A stretch of 64,000 nt of DNA from Gammaproteobacteria bacterium (GTDB lineage: Bacteria > Pseudomonadota > Gammaproteobacteria > DSM-16500), in the NCBI GenBank assembly GCA_013286215.1, contig JABDGC010000004.1, positions 1-64,000 of the forward strand. The letters are read 5' to 3'. Both the position numbers and the translations under genes were made by a program. Shown here in pieces: positions 21,983 to 30,641 of this stretch. The notes beneath the pieces were generated by a model. It was given only the letters and a program-made list of their open reading frames with translations. It did not search any database and had not been told where the DNA came from. Position 1 is the first letter of the stretch; each line of letters opens with the position of its first letter.

Positions 21983-24900
21983 ATGTTTAGAGGACTGGGG
22001 CTTACGGTATGGTTTGGAGAGCGGCAGCGCATAGCGCCAGGCTCTAGTAGCGGGACTGAGTTGAGACCTCTGCACGCCAGTATGCCGCCTGCTGCACCGA
22101 TCATAGAGTCTAAAAGTGAAGTCAAAGAACCCGAACGCAAAGATGCTGCTTTCGGCCCGGCGTTAAACATCTTTGATAATCTGAAAACCACCGTCACTCA
22201 GCTTGAAATCCAGCTCCGCCGCCAACTTGAAAAAAACCTCGACCCCGACATTTATCAAGCGGTCATTGCGCACGGCAAAAAGGACCCAAGCGGTCGGCGT
22301 TATGAAGTGGCCCTCTTGAACGGCTGTGACCTCTCTTTAATATCTGAAACCCCAACTGACGTGATGCGACGCAAGGCGCTGCAAAAAAATAAGCCCATTG
22401 TAATAAAAAGAGGAGATCAATATAGTATTTATGGTTGTCTAGAAGGGCTCTGGGAGACGAGAGGCTTAGACGATTTGTCAGTCGCAGAACAGAGTGCTCT
22501 GGATTCTCTCTTCGAGGCGAGTCCCGAAAATGAAGGGGTGCGGAGTTATGATCCGGTACTTCGCGGAATATTAAAGAAAGGCCACGCCCTCTTGAGGAAG
22601 GAGGACATGACTTTTTATTATCAGCATGTGTTGAACCTCTTGACGGATTTTCAAGGACTCATGGGGTCGGTTAGCGTACTCCATCGAGGAATATTAAAAT
22701 TTCGGAACTCGCAAGGCTTCATGGCTAAGACCAAACAGCTTTTGTCATCATTTTGGTCCAGTGACGAAGAGAGGCTATTGGCCACCATCAAGCGGTTAGT
22801 CGAGGATTATTGCAATTTTGTAACGACCTTCGGTGAGCTGGAGTTGGATACGGTCCTTGGCCACTTGCCTGCTTTTGAAGAGCTTAAAGAGTTAATTAAA
22901 TTACTCAAGCCTGTCCAAACCACGACCGATCTGCTTAAGCTAAATCCCATTGTTGCCTCCTATAACAGGAATAGTTCGCACTTAAGAGAACTCATGGGGT
23001 TGCAACCGTCGGACGCGCCTCAGCGAGACGCAGCGGATAACGCCGAAGAAGCGGATGCGGGCTACGGCGAAGAAAAAGAGTCCAAGCATGAAGCGAAGGC
23101 AGTCGCTGCAAGTGTGGCCGCTGAAACAAAGGAAGTTCAGGAAGGCGAATCTTTAGCGCAGCAAGGAGCCTTGCAGATACTGCACGACCTGCCTCGGAAA
23201 TTGAATGCGATCGAAAAAGTCCTCACACAAATTCTCGGCGACCTCAATGGAGAGGAAGTCTCGCTTTCCGTGAAAAAAGATTATGAGCAAACCATTGTGC
23301 TCGTCACCCAAATTTTAAGGGAACTGGAGCAGTTTTCGCCGAAGACAAAGAATTTGAAAAATATTATTAGCTTTATCCATCGTATCTATCCTTTGGTGAA
23401 AACGTTACTGGCTTCCTTGCCTCAGGCTTATGTCTCCTTAAATAAAATCCTCAGGGAACATCTCATGACCACGGCCCGCCAGTTCAATCTCATCCTTCGA
23501 GACTGGTTTCTTTTTGCGGATCGCATGGAAAGCCAGCTTTATTTGAAAGACGGGTTACTCTTGGGTTTGGATGAAGAAGAAAGAACCTGCCCTCTTTTTA
23601 TGATGCAGGACAATCCCAGGGATCTGGACTCCCGGCAGAAATTGGCAACCATGCTGGGCAGCGCGCAACACGCTTATATTCTCCATGAAGATGTCCTTTA
23701 TTATGCGAATCGCTATTTCAACCGAGAAAAGCAGGAGTGGAGAATTAACGTAAAAAGTCTGCGTTTCCAGGATCGCGAGACAGTGGTTAAAAGAGAGTTG
23801 GGTGAGGATAAGCGCCCTGTTCCCGACCAACGCGAAGAGCGGGCGCGACGAGTTAACGTATTAAGAATGGCCTTAGAAGTTCCAGCAGCCGTGGCGATGG
23901 ACAAGGACGGCTATTACCGCATTCATCCAAACTTAAAGCCGTATCAGCTTCGACTGATTGATGCGATGCTGAAGGAGCAGGGTCCGTTGACGGGCCGCTA
24001 TCTTCAGCCAAGCCAGTATGAGCCGCATGATTTCTCGATAGCGCATTTTGCCAAGGAATTTAACGCCTGGGTCGAGGGCCTGGGCTACGAATTTTTGGAA
24101 GAAGAACGTTACCCTTATACGCGTGATTTTATCGATCAAAGGCAGAAATTACTGAGCGCAGAGCAAGAAGCGGCGCGGGAACAAAAAGGGTCGTTGCCGA
24201 GGGCGCCTTACAAGAAAGACTGGCTGGCGAAACGACTGGCCGCTAAAACAGCGCTTTTAGCCGCCGAAGAAGCCTTGGCAGAACGAAACAAACGGGTTCA
24301 AGACCTCGAGCTGTGCGGCTATAAGCAGTCCCTCATCCTGGCGCAAATCGATAAGAGAATAGCGGACTTGAAGCAGGAAATGGAGACAAGATGGGTGAAG
24401 CTCTCGGATAAGAAAGAGAATAAAATCGTGCTGCTGCAGCGGTTAAGAGCCGACTTTATCGGGTTTCCGTACTTGAATTGCGAAGAGCACCTGTCTAAAT
24501 TAAATCAAGCCGAGCAGAATTTGTTGCATGACGGACGCACGGGCAAGCTGCTGCAGACTTTGAGCTTAGTCACCACGACTCCCGCTGATCGCGATCGGCT
24601 AGTGGACATCGAATTAGCCAGGTTGAAACAGGAATGCGCGCAGGCTAGAAATGCCTGGTTTTTTGCGGAGCGCCGCCAAGCAGATTTAACCAAACGCATT
24701 GACGCTCTTGAGGCATTCCGCCGGTTGCTGAAACCCGGTTACCGTACGCAAGAAATTCTAGATGATATCAGCGCAAAACGACCAGAGCTATTTGCAGTAC
24801 TGCTGCGCGAAAGCACGTTTTTGGCGCAGCTGAAGAAAATTGACCAGTTCACGCCGGACTGTGTGCTAGGCAAGAGGTCTGTTGATTTCGTCGATTCGAT

Positions 24901-25135
24901 GTTTAGAGGTTTTAAAGAGTCAAGAGAGAGAATGCCTCAGGTCGCCATTGAAGAAGGTGGAGTGAGACCGTCGCGCCGCCAGACCTATTTTTTCAGCGCG
25001 CTATCGGGAGCATCTACTCCAACCGGGCCAGAAGAATCAAAACGTGGCGGTCTGCTTCCTTCTCCTCGTGCTGTGTCCGAGCAGCGCTCTGCTGACCGGA
25101 CACCGGACACCGTGCGACTTGTCTTCACTTCTTAA
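21983..25135 (+). CDS. large orphan protein, effector-like
   Basis: 1050 residues, not recognised. There is no signal peptide or membrane span. Residues about 340-395 are Ala/Glu-rich and low-complexity (DNAEEADAGYGEEKESKHEA). A helical region with coiled-coil potential spans about 400-500 and another 745-920. Near residue 641 it has DGYYRIHPNLKPYQ, echoing GFFKLHPDL in the orphan at 37372. The C-terminus is Ser/Pro/Arg-rich. Size, modular helices and lack of relatives I can name fit a type IV secretion effector of Legionellales, but no secretion signal was demonstrated. Confidence 0.7.
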   Translation: MFRGLGLTVWFGERQRIAPGSSSGTELRPLHASMPPAAPIIESKSEVKEPERKDAAFGPALNIFDNLKTTVTQLEIQLRRQLEKNLDPDIYQAVIAHGKKDPSGRRYEVALLNGCDLSLISETPTDVMRRKALQKNKPIVIKRGDQYSIYGCLEGLWETRGLDDLSVAEQSALDSLFEASPENEGVRSYDPVLRGILKKGHALLRKEDMTFYYQHVLNLLTDFQGLMGSVSVLHRGILKFRNSQGFMAKTKQLLSSFWSSDEERLLATIKRLVEDYCNFVTTFGELELDTVLGHLPAFEELKELIKLLKPVQTTTDLLKLNPIVASYNRNSSHLRELMGLQPSDAPQRDAADNAEEADAGYGEEKESKHEAKAVAASVAAETKEVQEGESLAQQGALQILHDLPRKLNAIEKVLTQILGDLNGEEVSLSVKKDYEQTIVLVTQILRELEQFSPKTKNLKNIISFIHRIYPLVKTLLASLPQAYVSLNKILREHLMTTARQFNLILRDWFLFADRMESQLYLKDGLLLGLDEEERTCPLFMMQDNPRDLDSRQKLATMLGSAQHAYILHEDVLYYANRYFNREKQEWRINVKSLRFQDRETVVKRELGEDKRPVPDQREERARRVNVLRMALEVPAAVAMDKDGYYRIHPNLKPYQLRLIDAMLKEQGPLTGRYLQPSQYEPHDFSIAHFAKEFNAWVEGLGYEFLEEERYPYTRDFIDQRQKLLSAEQEAAREQKGSLPRAPYKKDWLAKRLAAKTALLAAEEALAERNKRVQDLELCGYKQSLILAQIDKRIADLKQEMETRWVKLSDKKENKIVLLQRLRADFIGFPYLNCEEHLSKLNQAEQNLLHDGRTGKLLQTLSLVTTTPADRDRLVDIELARLKQECAQARNAWFFAERRQADLTKRIDALEAFRRLLKPGYRTQEILDDISAKRPELFAVLLRESTFLAQLKKIDQFTPDCVLGKRSVDFVDSMFRGFKESRERMPQVAIEEGGVRPSRRQTYFFSALSGASTPTGPEESKRGGLLPSPRAVSEQRSADRTPDTVRLVFTS

Positions 25136-25208
25136 TAACCGCAATTGCTTTTCCGGTTCATCTGGGTATAGTATCTCGATTTCAAACGAGCGGATAAGGA
25201 ATATTTGC

Positions 25209-25853
25209 ATGTATTCACCAGGTAAAGCTGCTCACGTGAGCCAACAAGAGGGTTTCTTTAACAAAAGAAGAAAGGGGCCGCATCCTTTAGCCTCTCCCCA
25301 GCAGGCTGATTCTTCGTCTGATCAGAGAGACGTTCTAACCGCATCGCCCTCTCCCTCTCCCTCTCCTTTGGATCCCTTGCTGTCCTCCCCGTTACCTCCT
25401 GTCGTTAAATTGACAAAGGAAGGCTGCTGGTTTCATTCAAGTGTCTGGGAGGGTAAACCACAGGAAGAAAATGAACCGTATAAAGCGATCGAGGCCTTGA
25501 TCCTGGAGGCTGCGTTATTAAAAGTTTTTAGTCCACTGACTGCGCCGATACAGCCAAGAAGCGATGCCGGGAGCGTCGCGTTGCAGCAAGAAAGCAAGCA
25601 GGCTCCGATCCATTCCGCCGACCCGCGTCTTCTCAGGACGAGAAGTTGCCCAGATTTAAATTACTGGCTAGCGACGCCCAGTCTCATTGAAAAGAGCAGG
25701 GACTGTTTGGCGCGTTTTAGCTTTGCGAGTATTGCGGCAACCAAGCCTCTGCCTCTAGCTTCGAGAGAGGGGGAGGAGGATCTGCTCGCGCCTTCAGAAT
25801 TGCATGATCATGCGGGTAAGCCCATGGTGCTTAAACTGCCAAAGCGGAAATAG
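25209..25853 (+). CDS. Ser/Pro-rich orphan protein, effector-like
   Basis: 214 residues from the ATG at 25209 with AAGGA eight bases upstream; the frame stays open further upstream but inside the previous gene. A CCCTCT hexamer repeated three times at 25347-25364 encodes a Ser-Pro run. The rest has short ordered pieces (YKAIEALILEAALLKVF). The tail is basic (MVLKLPKRK). It follows the 1050-residue gene by 73 bases and may be co-expressed. No function is recognised. Confidence 0.65.
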   Translation: MYSPGKAAHVSQQEGFFNKRRKGPHPLASPQQADSSSDQRDVLTASPSPSPSPLDPLLSSPLPPVVKLTKEGCWFHSSVWEGKPQEENEPYKAIEALILEAALLKVFSPLTAPIQPRSDAGSVALQQESKQAPIHSADPRLLRTRSCPDLNYWLATPSLIEKSRDCLARFSFASIAATKPLPLASREGEEDLLAPSELHDHAGKPMVLKLPKRK

Positions 25854-25874
25854 AAAATTCAGCTCGAGTTAAGG

Positions 25875-25921
25875 CGAGTACAGGGTCCATCCATGACAAA
25901 ATAAAATGGACACTGTACTCG
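25875..25921 (+). terminator. hairpin after the Ser/Pro-rich orphan
   Basis: CGAGTACAGGGTCCAT (25875-25890) pairs with ATGGACACTGTACTCG (25906-25921) with one mismatch, followed by TTTGTATGT. It lies 21 bases past the stop codon and 52 bases before guaB. It probably ends the orphan transcript and insulates guaB. Confidence 0.6.
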
Positions 25922-25973
25922 TTTGTATGTAAACTGAACGGCCACTATCATTGCGATAATGACTGAGGTGAGA

Positions 25974-27449
25974 ATGCGAATTGTTCAAGATGCCTTAACT
26001 TTTGATGATGTCCTGCTGTTGCCTGCTGAATCTGCCGTTTTGCCCAAAGAAGTTAGTCTCAAGACCCAATTGACTCCCCAAATTTCGCTTAATATTCCAC
26101 TGGTTGCAGCCGCTATGGACACGGTGACGGAAGCTCCTTTGGCGATCGCTCTGGCGCAAGAGGGCGGTATCGGGATTATTCACCGCAATATGTCCTTGGA
26201 AAGACAGGCGCTGGAAGTGCGGCAGGTTAAGAAGTTTGAGAGCGGTGTGGTGAAAGATCCACTGACAGTTTCTCCGCAAACGCCAATTCGCAAACTGATT
26301 GAACTCGGTCGTATCCATAATTTTCATGCTTTCCCCGTAGTGGATGAACATAAAAAATTAGTTGGTATTGTCACTGGCCGCGATCTGCGCTTTGAAACTA
26401 ACCTCGACCAGCCAGTTTCCCAGGTGATGACGCCACAGGAACGGTTGGTGACGGTCAAAGAACCGGCGGCGCGCGCCGAGGTCATTCAACTTTTACGCAA
26501 ACATCGCATTGAAAAGGTCCTGGTGGTGAATGACGCCTTTCAATTGCGCGGAATGATCACGGTCAAAGATATTCTCAAGGAACAGGAAAAACCCTTTGCC
26601 TGCAAGGATGCGTTAAGTCAGCTGCGCGTCGGTGCGGCGGTGGGCACGGGAGCAGATACGGAGGCGCGGGCGGAAGCTTTGATCGCCGCCGGTGTCGATC
26701 TTCTCGTGGTCGACACGGCGCACGGACACGCTAAATCGGTGCTCGATAAGGTACGCTGGCTTAAAAAACACTATTCCAACCTTGCCGTCATCGCCGGCAA
26801 TATCGCCACTGCGGCAGCCGCGAAAGCCATGGCTGACGCCGGCGCGGACGCAGTGAAAGTGGGCATCGGCCCCGGCTCCATTTGCACGACGCGCATTGTG
26901 ACCGGCGTTGGCTTGCCGCAAATCACCGCGATAGCCAATGTGAAAGAAGCCCTGCTGAAAACGCAAGTCCGTGTTATCGCCGACGGCGGCATTCGTTATT
27001 CGGGTGATATTTGCAAGGCTATTGCCGCCGGCGCCGATGCTGTCATGATCGGCGGTCTTTTTGCCGGAACCGAAGAAGCGCCCGGCGAAGTCGAGCTTTA
27101 TCAGGGCCGTTCCTATAAGGCTTATCGCGGCATGGGCTCTCTCGGCGCCATGGCGGAACGCCAAGGTTCCAGCGAGCGCTATTTTCAAGACAACACGACC
27201 GCTCTCGAGAAATTTGTGCCGGAAGGAATTGAAGGTCGGGTGCCTTACAAAGGCAAATTAATCCACATTATTAACCAACTCATCGGCGGACTTCGCTCTG
27301 GCATGGGCTACACGGGTTGTGCAGACCTGAAAACGTTGCAGGACAAGGCGGAATTTGTCCGGGTCACCGCTTCCGGTGTCCACGAAAGCCATGTGCATGA
27401 CGTGCAAATCACCAAGGAAGCGCCGAATTACCAAAGTAGCCAAAAATAG
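25974..27449 (+). CDS. guaB: inosine-5'-monophosphate dehydrogenase
   Basis: 491 residues from the ATG at 25974 (GAGGTGAG upstream), starting [17 protein letters not shown] as in most GuaB proteins. It oxidises IMP to XMP with NAD. The two CBS domains span about 90-205. The catalytic loop [15 protein letters not shown] holds the active Cys. [14 protein letters not shown] and the flap GYTGCADL region follow. It is two bases from guaA, so the two form the guanine operon. Confidence 0.97.
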   Translation: MRIVQDALTFDDVLLLPAESAVLPKEVSLKTQLTPQISLNIPLVAAAMDTVTEAPLAIALAQEGGIGIIHRNMSLERQALEVRQVKKFESGVVKDPLTVSPQTPIRKLIELGRIHNFHAFPVVDEHKKLVGIVTGRDLRFETNLDQPVSQVMTPQERLVTVKEPAARAEVIQLLRKHRIEKVLVVNDAFQLRGMITVKDILKEQEKPFACKDALSQLRVGAAVGTGADTEARAEALIAAGVDLLVVDTAHGHAKSVLDKVRWLKKHYSNLAVIAGNIATAAAAKAMADAGADAVKVGIGPGSICTTRIVTGVGLPQITAIANVKEALLKTQVRVIADGGIRYSGDICKAIAAGADAVMIGGLFAGTEEAPGEVELYQGRSYKAYRGMGSLGAMAERQGSSERYFQDNTTALEKFVPEGIEGRVPYKGKLIHIINQLIGGLRSGMGYTGCADLKTLQDKAEFVRVTASGVHESHVHDVQITKEAPNYQSSQK

Positions 27450-27451
27450 CC

Positions 27452-29020
27452 ATGAATATACACGCACAGCGCATTTTAATTCTGGATTTCGGTTCACAGT
27501 ATACGCAGCTGATAGGCCGCCGGGTTCGTGAAGTCGGTGTTTATTGTGAAATTCATCCTTATACGGTGTCTAACGACTTTATTCAAAATTTCGCACCCGA
27601 TGGCATCATTTTATCCGGTGGACCAGAAACCGTGCTGGATAACGGAGCGCCGACCGCGCCGGACCTGGTTTTTAAACGGGGCTGCCCGGTGCTCGGAATT
27701 TGCTACGGCATGCAAACCATGGCCCAGCAACTTGGCGGTGTGGTCGAAGCCGGCAGTAAACGTGAATTTGGTTATGCGGAAGTGGAGCTGATCGCACCGG
27801 GTCAATTGCTAAAAGGGATAAAAGATAAACTAAAAGCCAAGAAGCCCATCCTGGACGTCTGGATGAGTCACGGCGACCATGTTTCCGACTTGCCGCCGCA
27901 CTTTACGGCGCTGGCCTCCACCAAGGATTGCCCCGTGGTTGCCATGGGTGACGACGAGCGGCGCTTTTACGGCTTGCAATTTCATCCAGAGGTGACGCAC
28001 ACACCGCAAGGAAAAGCGATTCTGGAACGCTTTGTCCTCGAGCTTTGCGCCTGCAAGCCAACCTGGACCTCTGCCCACATTATCGACGAACTGACGCAGG
28101 AAATCAGGGACAAGGTCAAAGACAAACCAGTGATTTTGGCTCTTTCCGGCGGTGTTGATTCCTCCGTCCTGGCCGCTTTATTGCACCGCGCCATCGGTGA
28201 CCAGTTAATCTGCATCTTTTTAGACACGGGTTTACTGCGCTTGCGGGAAGCCCAACAAGTGCAGGACTTATTCGCCAAGCATTTGGGCATTCGCTTGATC
28301 ACGGTATCGGCGGAAAAGCGTTTCCTGGTCGCCTTAAAGGATGTGACCAATCCAGAGCAGAAGCGGAAAATCATCGGCAATCTTTTTATTCAAATTTTTG
28401 AAGAAGAGTCGCAGAAAATTAAAAACGCCGATTGGCTGGCCCAGGGGACAATTTATTCGGATGTTATCGAATCGGCCGGCGGCAAGAATGGCCAGGCCCA
28501 CATGATCAAGTCCCATCATAATGTCGGCGGTTTGCCCAAGCACATGCGGCTTAAATTATTGGAGCCGCTGCGTGAACTCTTCAAGGACGAGGTCAGAAAA
28601 ATCGGCCTTGAACTCGGTCTGCCGGAAGAATTGATTTATCGTCATCCCTTCCCTGGCCCCGGCCTCGCCGTGCGCATTTTAGGGGAAGTGAAAAAAGAGT
28701 ATCTGGATAAATTGCGCCTCGCAGACGCCATTTTGATCGACGAGCTGTATCGTGCCCAGCTTTATCAGCAAGTATCGCAGGCATTTGCCGTTTTTCTGGC
28801 GGTGAAATCCGTTGGCGTGATTGGCGATCGACGCCATTATGATGACGTCATTGCCTTGCGTGTGGTCGAATCGACCGACTTCATGACGGCCCACTGGGCC
28901 GAGCTGCCGCACGCTTTCCTCGCCCAGGTGTCGAATCGCATCATCAATGAAGTTCCGGGAATTTCCCGCGTCGTCTATGATGTCACGGGCAAACCGCCTG
29001 CGACCATTGAATGGGAATAG
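27452..29020 (+). CDS. guaA: GMP synthase (glutamine-hydrolysing)
   Basis: 522 residues. The N-terminal glutamine amidotransferase has GICYGMQ with the nucleophile Cys and FHPEVTHT with the His-x-Glu. The ATP pyrophosphatase domain has the P-loop LSGGVDSSV. The C-terminal dimerisation domain ends with the usual PPATIEWE. It turns XMP into GMP. It starts two bases after guaB stops. Confidence 0.98.
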   Translation: MNIHAQRILILDFGSQYTQLIGRRVREVGVYCEIHPYTVSNDFIQNFAPDGIILSGGPETVLDNGAPTAPDLVFKRGCPVLGICYGMQTMAQQLGGVVEAGSKREFGYAEVELIAPGQLLKGIKDKLKAKKPILDVWMSHGDHVSDLPPHFTALASTKDCPVVAMGDDERRFYGLQFHPEVTHTPQGKAILERFVLELCACKPTWTSAHIIDELTQEIRDKVKDKPVILALSGGVDSSVLAALLHRAIGDQLICIFLDTGLLRLREAQQVQDLFAKHLGIRLITVSAEKRFLVALKDVTNPEQKRKIIGNLFIQIFEEESQKIKNADWLAQGTIYSDVIESAGGKNGQAHMIKSHHNVGGLPKHMRLKLLEPLRELFKDEVRKIGLELGLPEELIYRHPFPGPGLAVRILGEVKKEYLDKLRLADAILIDELYRAQLYQQVSQAFAVFLAVKSVGVIGDRRHYDDVIALRVVESTDFMTAHWAELPHAFLAQVSNRIINEVPGISRVVYDVTGKPPATIEWE

Positions 29021-29089
29021 CAATTTTCGCTACCTTATTTGTATCGAACCCCCGTGTTAGCGGGAACAGCTTGGGAGTGGGAATAAGCC

Positions 29090-29545
29090 GTGTTTTCAGA
29101 ACAAGATTATTTTTGGATGCAAAAAGCCTTGGTTTTGGCCAAAAAAGCCGAGACCCAAGGCGAAGTGCCCGTCGGCGCTGTTTTAGTGCTCAACGATGAA
29201 GCGCTGTCCGAAGGCTGGAACCGTCCTATTGCAACCCAGGATCCCACGGCCCACGCTGAAACCGTCGCGCTGCGCGAGGGAGCCAAAGCCTTGGGGAATT
29301 ACCGCCTCTTGAACACAATCTTATATGTTACCCTCGAACCCTGCCTCATGTGTGTCGGCGCCTTGATCCAGGCGCGCATCGCCCGCCTGGTTTTTGGTGC
29401 CAGCGATCCCAAAGCCGGCGCTGTTCATAGCGTCTGCCATGGCTTCGAGATCCCCTCCAACCACCGCCTCACCTACGAAGGCGGCCTCCTCGCCGAAGAC
29501 TGCGGAGCTATACTAACCGCATTCTTTCGCAAAAAACGCACCTAA
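29090..29545 (+). CDS. tadA: tRNA-specific adenosine deaminase
   Basis: 151 residues with a GTG start and GGGAGTGGG upstream. Zinc site: HAE at about residues 59-61 (His and the proton-shuttling Glu) and PCLMC at about 89-93. It deaminates A34 to inosine in tRNA-Arg(ACG). The gene lies 69 bases after guaA and may be read from the guanine promoter. guaA-tadA adjacency is not unusual in gammaproteobacteria. Confidence 0.95.
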   Translation: MFSEQDYFWMQKALVLAKKAETQGEVPVGAVLVLNDEALSEGWNRPIATQDPTAHAETVALREGAKALGNYRLLNTILYVTLEPCLMCVGALIQARIARLVFGASDPKAGAVHSVCHGFEIPSNHRLTYEGGLLAEDCGAILTAFFRKKRT

Positions 29546-29562
29546 TTCCCCTCCACGCTCTT

Positions 29563-29640
29563 AGGGTGTTGTTGAATAAAACGGACTTCCCGTTAAAGTC
29601 CCCTTTTCTCCACAAAGAGCGTGGAGGAAAGGGGACTTGC
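29563..29640. repeat. MITE-like repeat, family A, left half
   Basis: TGTTGTTGAATAAAA (the family A terminal repeat) starts at about 29566, followed by CGGACTTCCCGTTAAAGTC, also present at 50183. An internal hairpin then pairs CCCCTTTTCTCCAC with GTGGAGGAAAGGGG with one mismatch. The right terminal repeat is missing. Confidence 0.7.
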
Positions 29641-29720
29641 GTGTTAAGGGTTGCCCCTATTATCCCCCTCGTTTAAACTGTAAGAATAAGCTTTTTTCAA
29701 TCTAAACAGGAAGGAAAACA

Positions 29721-30545
29721 ATGGTACAGCTACCTAAATCCTTCTCTCGTTGCATTTCGTATTGCACAGCCAGTGGCTATAATTTGGCTGGAATTGCCCA
29801 TTTTTTCAAAAAAAGAGGCTACAGCGTCCGCTTGTCACGCGATTTGGTTCAGGTTTCCCATACCCGCAGACCGGTTGAGTTATTTTTCTTCATTCATGGT
29901 TGTTTTGTTAGCTGGGGTTTAACCAAGAACCAAGAGCAAAAGATTTTGGAACAGCTGCAGGAATTTGCTAATTTACCACTCGAAAAGATTGAAAGCGATT
30001 TCTTTTGTTACACCATGGGGGAAGAAACCAGCATTGATACCGAGGAAAGACTGAGACTGGATGTCATCACGTTGGACACCGACAGTTCCTTGGTAAAACT
30101 GGCCTTTTCTTATGCCTTGGCCCAGTCGACCAAATTGGAAACCTTTGAAGAGGCCATTCAAACCGCGATTCGCAAGAATAGCTATCTTCCCCAGGAAATC
30201 GCGAGCCACGGCATTATTTCGCTCTCACGCAGCGCCATCTTCAAGCGCATCGGCGAAATCTTTCTGGTGCGTAGCTCGATTAATTTAAACTCGGAATACC
30301 TGGATGTGCCGGAATTCTTTTGGCGCAATCCCAACCTGGAACCGATCTTTGTCTCCGCCAAAAAATTTCTCGACATTCCCAGCCGCGTGATGGCCCTTAA
30401 CCAAAAACTGGACGTGCTACAAGAGCTGCTGCACATTTTGCATATCCAGGTGCAGCAAAGCCATTCCAATCTGCTGGAAAGCATCATCATTATCCTAATT
30501 TTGGTTGAAATCATGATTAGTTTATTTAAATTCCATTTATGGTAA
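29721..30545 (+). CDS. RMD1/YagE family (DUF155) protein
   Basis: 274 residues with AGGAAGG upstream. The DUF155 core is seen in VELFFFIHGCFVSWGLTKNQ, in LDTDSSLVKLAFSYALAQST and in RSAIFKRIGEIFLVRSSINL. A single membrane helix closes the protein (SIIIILILVEIMISLF). In eukaryotes RMD1 relatives are mitochondrial membrane proteins; the bacterial role is unknown. It is probably anchored in the inner membrane by its C-terminus. Confidence 0.85.
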   Translation: MVQLPKSFSRCISYCTASGYNLAGIAHFFKKRGYSVRLSRDLVQVSHTRRPVELFFFIHGCFVSWGLTKNQEQKILEQLQEFANLPLEKIESDFFCYTMGEETSIDTEERLRLDVITLDTDSSLVKLAFSYALAQSTKLETFEEAIQTAIRKNSYLPQEIASHGIISLSRSAIFKRIGEIFLVRSSINLNSEYLDVPEFFWRNPNLEPIFVSAKKFLDIPSRVMALNQKLDVLQELLHILHIQVQQSHSNLLESIIIILILVEIMISLFKFHLW

Positions 30546-30641
30546 CTTATTTCTGTGCATAGAGATCAAAAAGTCAAAAAAGCTTATCTTGAACGCAGCG
30601 GAGGCTCTCCCCAATTGCGCAAGAAGAATGGGATTGTTTTA